Assembly: GCA_012845835.1 (NCBI GenBank)
Contig: JABAKD010000029.1
Span: 9,824,731 to 9,888,730 of the forward strand
DNA: 64,000 nucleotides
DNA from: Undaria pinnatifida
Lineage: Eukaryota > Sar > Phaeophyceae > Laminariales > Alariaceae
Direction: 5' to 3'
Made by a program: the position numbers and the translations under genes
Notes under the pieces: model-generated
Told to the model about the DNA's origin: nothing
The model's database searches: none
What the model saw: the letters and a program-made list of their open reading frames with translations, nothing else
Part shown: positions 12,151-23,497 of the stretch, piece after piece
How positions within the stretch are numbered: position 1 is the stretch's first letter
Layout: every line of letters begins with the position of its first letter

Positions 12151-13129
12151 GGGGGGGGCTGGGTTCCCACTTGGCAGGCGCTGTAGAGGGGGGGGCTAGG
12201 AGGGGTGACAACGACGCATGCATCTACTTTAAGCGCCAAGCTGCGCCGCGATATAATGTTATTCAGATGGTCATGGGATTGTGGAGACGGGGGGCATGGT
12301 CACCACTTGGGGCGGGGCTGTCCTCTCAGTTCGCCTCTGGCCGACCACCCCACGAGAGCGCAAAGTTGCTGTTTCATGTTTGAGACTTTCGGGTCGATGA
12401 CGATCCGAGGAGCCGATAATCGTTTCTGTTTTCCTGCAACAGAGGCTGCCTGAGGAGCCCCAGTGCTAGCGGCCGTGCTAAAGTGCCAAAAACCGAAGAG
12501 GGCTCTCTATTGCTTTCTTTCATGAACTAACGTTTTTGTGCCGAAACGCGTTGCCGTCGGTTCTTCTACGATAGGAAATAAACGAGACACCTGTTTCCAG
12601 TGGGTGACCTGGAAAACAGCTGACTCCGCAGTTTCAAAAAGTTGACTCCCCAAAATCGTCAAGGATTTTCACTTTCCCAAAATCGTCAAGGATTTTTTCT
12701 TCAAAATTCTATACGACGAGCATGTAGCAGTTGTTTTTGTTGAGAGAGAGAACCAACAACGAGTTTACTCCTTGGATTGTGCCTGGTACGTACCGGCACC
12801 TTGCGTGACCCACGTGAGCTTCCAACATCACGAGAAAAAGGAAAATAATAAAAAAACTGCCCAAAACACTGTTACCATGCTTTTTAGACCCTAACGCCAA
12901 CCCCAAACCCCCAACCCTACACATAAAAAACTTTGTCCGGAACAGCATTTATTTATTCGACGTTTTTTTTTGTTGTTGAAAATTTGGTTCAATCGCGTTA
13001 CACTCGTAAATAAAAAAATATTCCCCTATTTCCATGTTTTATCCTCTAAATGATAATTTTCCAGACGTCCGTAGAAGAAAGGCTTACTCGTACTGGGCAC
13101 CTGGAGAGCCCGACATTCGACGCACAAGC
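12151..13129. other. Intergenic, nothing recognised
   Basis: The segment becomes AT-richer after 12,500. A short direct repeat (CCCAAAATCGTCAAGGATTTT) lies near 12,649-12,695. No gene or complete element was identified. Confidence 0.4.
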
Positions 13130-13310
13130 AAGTCGACTTTATTTTTCTTTTTTCTTCTTTTTTTTAATATATCCTCCGGTGGATGGGGAAAAACAAAGCT
13201 TCATACGTAAGCTCACCACATTTCCAGCGTGGTATCTATTTACATGTACGTCGCCGTGTCAATATAACTCCAACGCTTTCTTCGCAATTACGACGCTATC
13301 TTTTATTTGA
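13130..13310. repeat. Dispersed repeat related to 61,730-61,860
   Basis: A T-rich run is followed by ATCCTCCGGTGGATGGGGAAA, AAAGCTT, GCTCACCACA and a GTGTC...TAACTC stretch. The same words in the same order occur at about 61,740-61,840, and a weaker match lies near 26,780-26,840. Confidence 0.6.
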
Positions 13311-13314
13311 CGGC

Positions 13315-13410
13315 CCTGATGCCAACAGGGAACACTTCTTGAGACCCCAAGATATATTAAAGAATGGCAAGGAGACCAACAAGGGGCACTTCTTGAGACC
13401 CTAAGATATA
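13315..13410. repeat. Two copies of the ~57-bp repeat
   Basis: Two units contain ACAAGGGGCACTTCTTGAGA, with CCCAAGATATA after the first. They belong to the family of the larger array at 14,113-14,405. Confidence 0.8.
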
Positions 13411-14112
13411 CAAGGGCTCCGCTCCGCGGGCGGCTGACGCCGCCCGCTACGCTCGCGCAAGGCAGGGAAGAATGCAACTAAAAACATGGACATAGTTATG
13501 TAAAGGGGGCAGAAAGAAGAGGCCCACGATTTGGTGCGAACAGCGATTTGATAATGCCAAGAGCTGCTTGTGCAGAGCAAATTGCCCTGTTGCGCTCAGC
13601 TGTGATGTGTGCTTTTGTTACCGGTGTTACGTTCTGATCGGCAGTACGGGGGTAATTTGCGTGGGGGAAAAAACAGGGGGCCTTGAAAGATCAAATACAT
13701 ATTATAGAAAAAGAAAAAAGAGGAAAAGTAGTACTCCGTACATGACGACAACACGCATTATACCCGGTACTGCTCTATGTTCGAAAGAAAGCACAGCGCA
13801 GCGACACAGCACCGCAGCGAAGGGCACGGCACCGCACCTCATGGCTCCGCACGGCGCCACGCTGCGCTGCTGGGCCATATATAGCCGGATTGATCTGAGC
13901 TGGGCGTGCATGTGATCCAACAGCGTAAATAGTATCTGATGATATGTACAAACCTGGTGTAGTAGTACCGGTATGTACTATTGGCGTTTCGTATATCGAA
14001 CGAAGCTGGAAAGCAAAGAAAAGCTGGAAAGGTTCCGCAAGTAATATGGAAGTTGGAGCTCTGAGAGGCCAGGGATGGGCAATCCCTGAGAAAGACAAAA
14101 TTAAGTAAGTCT

Positions 14113-14405
14113 ATTAAAATAATGACAAGGAGACCAACAAGAGGGGCACTTCTTGAGACCCCAAGATATATTAAAATAATGACAAGGAGACCAACAAGAG
14201 GGGCACTTCTTGAGACCCCAACATATATTAAAATAATGACAAGGAGACCAACAAGGGACATTTTTTGAGACCCCAAGATATATTAAAATAATGACAAGGA
14301 GACCAACAAGGGACACTTCTTGAGACCCCAAGATATATTAAAATAATGACAAGGAGACCAACAAGAAGAGGGGCACTTCTTGAAGACCCCAAGATATATT
14401 AAAAT
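14113..14405. repeat. ~57-bp tandem repeat, five copies
   Basis: The unit is close to ATTAAAATAATGACAAGGAG, then ACCAACAAGAGGGGCACTTC, then TTGAGACCCCAAGATAT. Further single copies lie at 13,315-13,410 and 15,650-15,715. The - strand frame reading VGLLVIILIYLGVSRSAP comes from the repeat and is not a gene. Confidence 0.9.
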
Positions 14406-14524
14406 GCAGTCGTCCCCCCTTCAAAGACACTCTTCTTAAGGAAACTCCCCGCTAAAAAGACACATTTTTTTCCCAGAACATGGTGCCTCGAGGATGTCCG
14501 CTCCTATTTTATAATTAATTTTCA

Positions 14525-14760
14525 AGGGCGTCAGCCGTGAGTTGACGAATTTCAGGTCTATACTCATTTTGCAAGCTGCGTTGTTGGTACTCGTAATGTA
14601 CTATATGAGTGAGTTTTGATTGGGAGGTGTCTTATTTTTTGTCCACTATAATTGTAAGTATTGGTATTTATACTTTAGGTGGGGAATCTTGAGCTAGGTA
14701 AAACATCACATCTATTTCATCTTTGCAAGCTGCGTTGTTGGTACTTCCTATTTGTACGGG
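14525..14760. repeat. Dispersed repeat R1 (long copy)
   Basis: It contains GTCAGCCGTGAGTTGACGAA, an ACTCATTTTGCAAGCTGCG block, then GGTGGGGAATCTTGAGCTAG and a second CAAGCTGCGTTGTTGG. The long form is closely matched at 35,631-35,850 and in part at 36,418-36,700. The ~70-bp core recurs at more than ten places in the window. Confidence 0.75.
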
Positions 14761-15879
14761 AACGGAAGAGACGGCGAGTACAGCGAAACGGTATACCTTC
14801 TTTCGAAGACTGTGCATTCGTTCACTCATGAAACTCAAGTCAAGCGAAGAACGAAGGAGGGGAGTGAGGTGCAGGCGACTCTTCGGGATATGTGGGCGAC
14901 GTAGTTTTTGGAGTTTGAGGACAACACACTTGGCATGCCCACATTCGTTGTTTGGGATTTTTGCCTTTCTCGTGGAGTTAAATTTTGGTATTTTTGTTTT
15001 TGTTTTTGCCTCGTGTTGACCTTTGGAGAAGAACGGTGTCCTCTTTTCGGTGTATTTGCCCGATTTTTTTGTATGTTGTGATCTGCGCTACCGACCGTTT
15101 CCTAGTGTCCTTCTAAGGGGTCGACTGGGTTTGTTTGGTCCGTATGTGGCAGGTAACTTGCGTGTATCGTATCAGAGCTAGTTCCAACGAACTGATGTGT
15201 CTCAGGTGTGTTCGCGATATCTCGGGCATGATGTTCTTCACCGTGAGGATAACGCCTCGACAATAAGAAAAGCCTGCAACAACACCAGCGCACTGCCGTA
15301 CACATTACAGCAAGAGCCTGCATCAACAACAGCGCACTGCCGTACACATTACAATAGGTCGTGCTGCACTCCTTCCCGCGTTTCGGTGGTGGAGGGAAAT
15401 TCAAAATGTGTAAAGTATTGGAGTGTACTACAGCAGTAGTGTTGCGGCCTTTGAAATCACGTGTTGTAGTTTTTCAGCAACACAGTTTCGTGGTCGCATT
15501 CCTGCTTCAAATGTGCGTATTTTGACATATGTTACACCTCCATTGGCCCCGGAGACGGTGAGTTAGTGGCCCCGGAATCCTAAAGACACTTCCCCGCGTT
15601 AAAGACACTCCCAAAAAAAAACGCGGTGTGTCTTTAAAGCGGGGTCGACTGTAATGACAAGGAGACAAAAACAAGGGGCACTTCTTGAGACCCCAAGATA
15701 TACTAAAATAATAACAACCAGAGACAAGCTTTTGAAAAAAAAAAAAAAAAACTTCCTATTTTCATCAGCTGGTAATGTGGGCGCGAGAAGCAATATAGTC
15801 CCGTTAGCATCACGATCTGCACCTACCTATCTACGCCGTAGAATGTACCAGGACCTGGTTCGGCGTAGCCCCAAGCAAG

Positions 15880-17190
15880 TGTTAAGATACGGCCTCGAAA
15901 GGCCTGTAATTATCCGAATTTGATATCATTTGGATGGGTTTCCCGTGATATGGTTGGCGTTTTATATTCGGGAAAGTTAGGAAATAGATCAGAGGCACGT
16001 GCCTCCGATCTCAGAAGCCATCCGGGGCTCTGGTGGAATCGGATAAAGCAACGTCTCTACGAAGGAAAACAAAGTGAGTACTCTCCGAGGACCTGCTCAA
16101 TTGGCAGACCTGCAGGGGGCACTCTGTGTCCCACCCTATATCCTTGCACATGGCGTCGCCGGCAGGACCAGGGACAGACAAACAGCCACAGCGGTAACCA
16201 CAACAGCACATACACGCCCGGTCAACATGGTACTGTCTCACCAACGCCAGCCTCCTCGACTTCCGCGTCTGCTCCGGGGAAGCACTTCGGGTCAACCCAC
16301 AATCCGAGCGGAAACCCCAACGCGCGCCAACCAGATACCTTTCACACCGGCAACTGACAGCGCGACGGCGGTGCGGCACACCCGACCCGTACGCCGACGG
16401 CACTATCGGGGACACCTCCTTTGGTTTCGCAAAATACTCGAGTGCCTGTCGCTCGCCTTACACGTGGCGCGGCACAAATCACTTCTGTTCAGAGCCCACG
16501 GGCTCCTACGCCGCCTGCTGACGATCTTCATCCGGTGTTTCCTTTCGACAGTAGCGGGCGCTCTATCCTTTTTCCCATCAAGGAAGAGCCGACAAGCTCA
16601 GCTACCTCGTCTCTCTCCTCCAAGAGGGCCAACGGGAACGAGCCCCCTCGGGTGAGGAATTTATTTCCACTTATCCGAGCCCCGCTCTCGAAGACGCCCA
16701 CAGGGTCTACGGGCCCTGCTCCGTCTTTGGGCACCCTAACCCACGTGCACCAGGCTACGTCTGCCCCAGTGGCACAGGATCGAGGTCCTACACTGCGCAA
16801 CGGGCCAGTGGTGACGCCACGGCCTCCAGCCCGATCAGCTGGATGCTATTCCCGTGAAGATACGGAAGAATCGCGCCTCTCGTCAAGCAGTAACAGCGAG
16901 CCCCCTGCCCCTTCGGACGCAGTGAGAGCACTTCCTTGCGGTTTTACGCCAAACAGCGAAAAGGTCACGACGCGACCACCCGTGGGTTCGTGCTCGCGCC
17001 GTGCTCCCGAGGCCGGGCGTTCCCGGACGGGGACGCTGCAGGCCCAAAGTGCCGGAGACTGGTGTTACCAGACGGGGACATTACAGGCTCATATGCATAA
17101 CACGGCCTCCGACGGCTTGGCACCGTCGACTTTTGACCCGTCCCTTGAATACTTTACAGACAAAGTAGTGTTGTTCTGGCAACCGCCGTC
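15880..17190 (+). mobile_element. Truncated, internally deleted copy of the 47-59 kb LTR element
   Basis: 15,880-16,135 begins TGTTAAGATACGGCCTCGAA and matches the 3' LTR at 47,221-47,488 (reverse complement) almost throughout, up to GCACTCTGTGTCCC. It then joins sequence homologous to the region after the gag zinc knuckle (16,240-16,400 to about 54,640-54,480). Next come 16,520-16,720 (to about 54,000-53,680) and 16,990-17,180 (to the 231-bp repeats and the segment near 52,610). Order and orientation are kept, so this is a second, deleted copy lacking most of gag and all of pol. No 3' LTR was found. Its ~275-codon frame at 16,421-17,248 is the linker region only. Confidence 0.8.
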
Positions 17191-17499
17191 CCACCCAATA
17201 ACCTTACACAAGCATCAGTGTGTGGCCGATGTTGCAACAATTAATTGATCAACTGTCGGTTTACGGGGCCGCCGTTCCGCAGGCCCTGGAGATAAGATAC
17301 TTCCTTTCGATCTGTGGACACGAGAATACCTTGTAGCCTAGCCACCAGCAATGACGATTGGTTGTACCACCTATACCCCTGGATCCTGGACAAAGTAACG
17401 AACGAGTACTGGTACATATAGTAACGGATTGAAACTGAAAACCATGTATGTATGTATGCATGTAGTAGTTATAGTTACTATACGTAGTACGTACCAGGG

Positions 17500-18260
17500 C
17501 ATTAATTAGCTGCTGTTGCGCTGTTGCTGCGCGCTTTGTTGCGCGCCGCGCAACATTTGGATCAAAAAAACGTTTTGCGCAACAGTCGCCCGCAAGGCTG
17601 TGGTTGCGCGCAGCGCAACGCGTGATTTTGGGCGGGCAACGTTTTCGCCGTGCAGGTGATTTTTTTTTGTGCCATTTTTTCGCCGCAGGCGAGAAAAAGA
17701 AAAAGAAAAAATGGGGTCTTTTTTCGCCACACAGCCTTTGTTTTGGGGGCGGGGGGGGAGGGGGGGTTCTAAATCGCCGTAGGCGATTTTTTTATTGAAG
17801 AACTTTTTGTCCAAATGGCTGCAGTTGAACATTATTTAGGCTCATTTTCCTCTCCGCCATAGTCGAAAACAGATAGTAGGCATACTAGGCACAAGGCACG
17901 AGGCATCTTTTTTTGCTATGTTCGCCGGAGGCTTTTATTCTTTTTAATAGAGGCCTTTTTCTATTCGGCGCGTAGTCCGAAAATAAATTAAAATCAAAAG
18001 CTTTTTTCGGTATTCACGCACGTAATGTTTTGGTTCGGCACGTTTTGTGGTATGTACGCTTCTTGTAGTAGTTTGTTTTGCTATTGTTCGCTGTCGTCGA
18101 TTTGTTTTTGTGATACAACTCTTACACTTTAAGAAAATAGTGAGGCGCGCGAAGCGCGCAGCGCTGAGCCTTTTTTTCTTGGTTTTCCGAGGGGGAAAAA
18201 AAACTCCTCATTCTCATATCGGATCGCATACATACGTGGGTAGGGTGCCTTGAACGACTT
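17500..18260. other. Cluster of GC-rich mini-palindromes in AT-rich DNA
   Basis: Short perfect or near-perfect palindromes such as AATCGCCGTAGGCGATTT, TTCGCCGCAGGCGAGAAA and GCGCGCGAAGCGCGC are separated by poly-T and poly-A runs. The motif pattern differs from the flanking sequence. No gene was recognised. Confidence 0.5.
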
Positions 18261-18419
18261 TCTCTGTTTGTGTGTGTTTGTGTGCGTGATTGTGTAAGAC
18301 AACATTTTTTTCGGCCCACGTTTGTCCACCGCACTCAACGTACACGGCAACGTACACGGCACCGAGGCCAGTCCCGACAGGTTTCGTGAACGCACAAAAA
18401 ACAGACAACTGTTGTTGTT

Positions 18420-18790
18420 GAGGAATTAGTGGGGTATTATAGTCTGTTTGGCCATTTCCAAAGGGTTAACCAATAGCTTACCCATACTAAGCCTTATAAC
18501 ACTCTCCCCCCCTGGAACGGCGGGATAGCAGGTCGGCCGGATATACCGGCGGATCTGTCAATACATCCTGAAGCGGTTTAATTTCCCGAGTATACCGGGG
18601 AGAGTATTTTTCAAGTTCGACATGGGGAAAGTCTGAAAAAGTTTATTATAGGTGGATGTGGGATTTGAACCCACGACCCAAAAAAAACATGGTCTGTCGA
18701 CGACGCCATTTCTTAAGGAATTAGTGGGGTATTAGTCCGTTTGACCACTTGCGAAAAGGTTAACCAATAGCCTACCCAAACTAAGCCTTA
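18420..18790 (-). mobile_element. tRNA-like repeat unit, copy 1
   Basis: Read on the - strand it has an A-box-like TGGTCAAACGG, then a B-box/T-arm GTGGGTTCAAATCCCAC within a tRNA-like 3' end (CATCCACC). An ~80-bp block starting TTAAGGAATTAGTGGGGTAT stands at both ends as a direct repeat. This could be a SINE from a class II tRNA or a TRIM-like element. Confidence 0.6.
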
Positions 18791-19639
18791 TAACACAACT
18801 CTATTTTTGAACAACTGGTTTCGCTGTAAGTCCTTGAGAGTTCGTCGAGGCAGGTGGGGCAACGTGTGTTTTCACCGCCACCCAAACTGGGTTCCTCTTG
18901 AAAATATATTTTTTCGAGTTTTCAAAACATCGTACCAACATACCAGAACAACTGAGAAACACTGCTGAACCGCGACATCTGTCCAATAATCGACAGCACG
19001 CGTGATGAAACGGCCATTTTTTTTCTCCTTTATAAAAAGTGAAAAACGCCAGCTGTGAGTGCGACCAACTGAACGGTTGAAACTCAAATTTGCAAGCTGC
19101 GTGGTACATCTATGTTTCGTTTATAATATACAGAGAGTAGTAGTTGCACAAAAATTACGGAAGGTCGTTTTTTGTTCAATTTTTCCGAGGAAAAAAAAGT
19201 AGAAGAGTTAGTTCCGCCCCACATATAATACCCGAGCAACCGCCGCACGATATGCCGACAAGCCCACAAAAAAAAGCTCGTCGAGAATAAGCCCACAATA
19301 CCCACAAGCCCACAAGCGCGTCGAGAACAACAACAACATCATCTCTCCGCCACCATGCCCTTTTCATTCGGAATATACACCCAGAAGCGGCGACGTCGAA
19401 CCTACGGGTACACCCTCAATTCGAATCGAGGTACAACGACCTCGGCGACCTGTCCAATCCAGATATGGGTGGCCGCGCCGCGTAAATGTTTACGATCTCG
19501 AGCAGCTTCAGCAGAACGAATCCGGAGCCAATCTACCGCAGGAGCAATTAATTGGTTCTGGGACGCGCTCAATGCCAATACATTACAATATACATTGCAA
19601 GGAACGTTACTCCATATATGATGCATCGCAGATATGACT

Positions 19640-19990
19640 ATGTTAAGGAATTAGTGGGGTATTAGTCGGTTTGACCACGTGCAAAAGTTAACCAATAGCT
19701 TACCCAAACTAAGCCTTATAACACCCTTCCCCCCCTGAAACGGCGGGATAGCAGGTCGGCCGGATACACGGGCGGACCTGTGAATTATCCAAGACGTTTC
19801 ATTTCCTGGGTATACCGGGGAGAGTTTTTTCAAGTTCGACATGGGGAAAGTCTGAAAAAGTTTATTCTAGGTGGATGTGGGATTCGAACCCACGACCCGA
19901 ATAAACATGGTCTGTCCACGGCGCCATTTGTTAAGGTATTAGTGGGGTATTAGTCTGTTTGACCACGTGCAAAGGTGGACCAATAGCTTA
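19640..19990 (-). mobile_element. tRNA-like repeat unit, copy 2
   Basis: Same organisation as 18,420-18,790: ~80-bp direct repeats at both ends, a GC-rich middle (ACGGCGGGATAGCAGGTCGG) and a tRNA T-arm GTGGGTTCGAATCCCAC on the - strand. It is the best-preserved copy. Confidence 0.65.
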
Positions 19991-20819
19991 CCCAAACTAA
20001 ACCTTGAAACAACTACCGCAGCAGGTATTGAGGCCGCGGCGCCTCATTACCACCAATTACTAGTACGATACCTGGTATTACAAAGAAATACAACAAAGCA
20101 AAGCGGCGGAAGAAGGCAAAAACAAATCAGGCACCTAGCTAGGTGTTCTTCGACGACGCTTTCTGCGGCGTTTTCAGGCATATTTATGCGGTATCGCTGT
20201 ACTGATGTACGGAAAGGGCAATATTTAGAACAGATCTAGCCTCTCATGTCTGGTTTCACCGGCCAGGCAGATATTGCGTGCAGCACAAATAAAGGTCTAG
20301 AGAGGGGGGGGGGGGGTCTTTCTTTAGTCACATTCATTCACGCCCTTTACTTTCTGCCGTGGCGTCTTCGGCCATACACTGGCGCATCCTCAGGTTTTTG
20401 CAGCTGCTGCTATTAATAATGTGCTACTCGAGCGGTAACCTGGATACGACACAGAAACTGGGCATTGTGGGAACGTCACCGATCACCGACTGACTATGTA
20501 TGGCGAATGGCGAATGGCGAAGAATATATTAATACTATAGTCTAGACTAATAGCATTATTATTATATTTTTTATCGGTTGACCTGGGTGCCGCGATGCTC
20601 CTGACTTATCATGGAGTGCAAGTGCGATCAGGTCGTTTCTGCGTTTTCAAGACATCCCAAGGCATCCTGATACACGCATTTCGAGGTTCGGGGGGGGGGG
20701 GGGGGTGTTTAAATAACACAGTTCGTTTTACTTGATTTTTACGCCAATATTCGCGCATTATGTCGCAGTTTTTTCGCCCCCGACGGCGTCCTCCGGGGGC
20801 GACATCCCAAGGCATTGTT

Positions 20820-21205
20820 AGTAAGATATTAGTGGGGAATATTACTAGTCCGTTTGACCACGTGCAAAAAGTTAAGCGATAGCTTATACCCAAACTAAGC
20901 CTTATAACACTCACCCCCCCTGAAACGACGGGATAGCAGGTCGGCCGGGTATACGGGCGGACCTGTCAATATCCAAGCGGTTTCATTTCCTGGGGATACC
21001 GGGGAGACTCTCAGAGTATTTTTCAAGTTCGACATGGGGAAAGTCTGGAAAAATTATTGTTTTGGATGGTCGGAATCGAACCCACGACCCAAAAAAACCA
21101 TGGTCCTTCGACGACGCCATTTGTTAAGGTATTAGTGCGTTATTAGTCCGTTTGGCCACTTGCAAAAGGTTAACCGACAGCTGACCCAAGCTAAGCCTTA
21201 TGACA
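20820..21205 (-). mobile_element. tRNA-like repeat unit, copy 3
   Basis: The most diverged of the three units. Both ~80-bp flanking blocks and the middle (CGGGATAGCAGGTCGGCCGG) remain, but the T-arm has changes that weaken the stem. Confidence 0.6.
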
Positions 21206-21309
21206 GCATCCTGATACACGCCTTTTCGAGGTTCGGGGGAGGCGTTTAAATATTAAACGCAGTTCGTTACATATATCCATCGTATTTAGGCGTATATTCG
21301 CGCATAAAT

Positions 21310-22155
21310 CGAATTATTTTCGCCTCCGGCGGCCCTCACGGGGGGGGGCTCCGCCCCGCGAGGGGCTTGCTTTCCTGCGGCGCGTAACACGCCTTGCGTC
21401 ACCTATTATACCTGTTGTTGTGTGGCACCAAACTAAGGCCCTCTGACGAGACCTTATGCCTGTACCTATAGACTGACTAGGCTGTGGTACAGAGTAGACA
21501 CACTTCCTGAGGTCACATGGGTGCTCTACAACAACAGTTTGTTGTAGACGGCTACCACAAGCACCAAAGGTATAGAGCACTAATTGGTACAAGGAGGTCG
21601 ACCTATCGTCGGCCGTAGGCGAAGGCCCACGATGCGGGCAGAGCAACCACCATGTGTCTAAATGACGGTGTTACCTCGGTGGGATGAACGGCAAGCGGCG
21701 TGACGAGCGCTTGCTATTACCGTGATTGCTGGGCTTTAGTCTGGAACAACACGACGGCCGTACGTCCGAGACCAGAGTGCTCGTTTTTGGCGACGTGCCG
21801 TTACTCCCCATCTTCACTGTTTGTATGTGAAAAACAAAAAAGTTCGAGAGAGGGCTGAGGGGACTCCTCAGGCCGACTACTAATAAACAGACCGGTGTAG
21901 TACCAGGTACGAGGTATGTCGTTAGCTGTAATAGCCGACTAGCCCGACGAAATTGAAACGGTGAAACATGAAACCGTAAAATAACCGCGAGAAACAACGG
22001 GAGTTCAACAATAGAAGGCGTTTCCTCATCCATTGCAGACCGTGTGGTGTGCTTGCCTTCCGCTCGACCTCTGCTGCCCTGCCTCGGTGCCGACACAGAG
22101 TAGCGAAGCCTACACACAAGCGGACTACTTCTCTCTCGCACACCACGGCCGGGTA
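21310..22155. other. Upstream region of gene 2, no element recognised
   Basis: GC-rich hairpins lie at 21,316-21,370. A plausible acceptor (CATCCATTGCAG) at 22,027-22,038 would add about 39 codons in frame to exon 1 of gene 2, so an upstream exon remains possible. No earlier exon was found. Confidence 0.4.
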
Positions 22156-23466
22156 ATGATGGGCGGGCGTGGACCGATTCCGTGCAAATTCGGCGTACAA
22201 TGCCACAGGCAGGATTGCTGGTACTCTCACCCGGCTGGCCGAGTGATTGATGCCGGCGGCGCTGCTGCTGCTGGTGCTCCGCCGCAGGCAGGCAGACACA
22301 ACAACAGCAGCAACAGCAACAGCAACATTACCAACAACCACCACCACCACGCCGGCAATGGGATCAACCGCCCAGGCCCTGCGATCAGCACACGAGCGGG
22401 AATGGCGCCGGGAGTGGGAGGTGTGCCACAGGCTTCTCCTAGGATGGGCGGAGGGGGAGGTGGTGCTAGTGCTGGGGGAGGGGGTGGGGGTGGGAATGTC
22501 TGCCGCTATGCGTTCGAGTGCAAGCGTCGGGACTGTCACTTCAATCACCCGTTTGGTGAGACTCAGACACTAGAAAGATAGAAGACAGAGTGTGTTCAGC
22601 CTTGTTGTGATGCGGGTAATTCGGCGGTGTGTACTGCGTGTGCGCGGTAGCGGCCGGGGATCTAGACACGCTCTCACGACCCAACAACCCGAAAGACTTA
22701 CCTGGTACTGCATTTTGGGCACAAGTTCCCCATTCTGTACACACGGAAAAAGATACTGGTGTGGTTGTGTGTCCGTCAATTATTTTCTGGTCGTGCGTTG
22801 ACGAGAGTGCGGCGGGCTGGAGGATAGGACGACGACAGCAGTTCAAGCAACAGCATCAGCAGCAGTACCGCATACCACCTATGACACACTGCTTCTAGAA
22901 ACGCAGACCGTCGCTGCCTCTGCAGAGTGGCGCGTGCTGGTGGTGGTGATGGTGGTGCTAATGGCGCTTGCTGCTGTGCGCTGCGGCGGTGCAGCAGGGG
23001 TACTCTTGAGCTTTCTGTTCTCGTTTCTCCGTCAAAGCCAGTAAACATGATGAAGCAGCAGTAGTAGCAGTAGCAGTAGCAGTAGACTCACCCACACCCG
23101 CCTTTGCTTGAAGAGGTCATGTGGTCCTACTACTACTGATCTACTGATGTACAGGGCATAATGCCTGTCGTACCACTGGTACATGCTACTCGTATCGTAC
23201 ATATGATACGTGCTGGTGGCATTCAGACGCAACTTTTCGCTGCGGTCGTGTTCATTCGTTTCATTCAACACGACGCCAGGCTTAACTTTTGTCGCCGAAC
23301 GGACAGACTGACTGTCTCCCCCGTGGGTCATGCGTCCGAGGGGTTTCCAATCCCAGCTGGCAATGTTTTACGTCAATCTATACCGGGGGGTGGAGAAGGG
23401 ACCTGTGACTTCGTCCTGTCCAGATGTATATATATATATGTGTGGAAAGACAAAGATCACTTTAAC

Positions 23467-23497
<31 letters not shown>

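Noticed and set aside
18650-18790. Functional tRNA gene on the - strand
   Set aside because: A and B boxes and the T-arm are present, but the acceptor stem does not pair and the sequence recurs in repeat units, so it is treated as a mobile element.
22828-22898. Possible terminal exon of a short CCCH gene (phase-compatible, Gln-rich, stop TAG at 22,896)
   Set aside because: It would end the gene right after finger 2, but the exon at 33,248 also fits the phase and repeats the GR-x-x-DADG motif that follows finger 3, so the long model is preferred. It remains possible as an alternative end.
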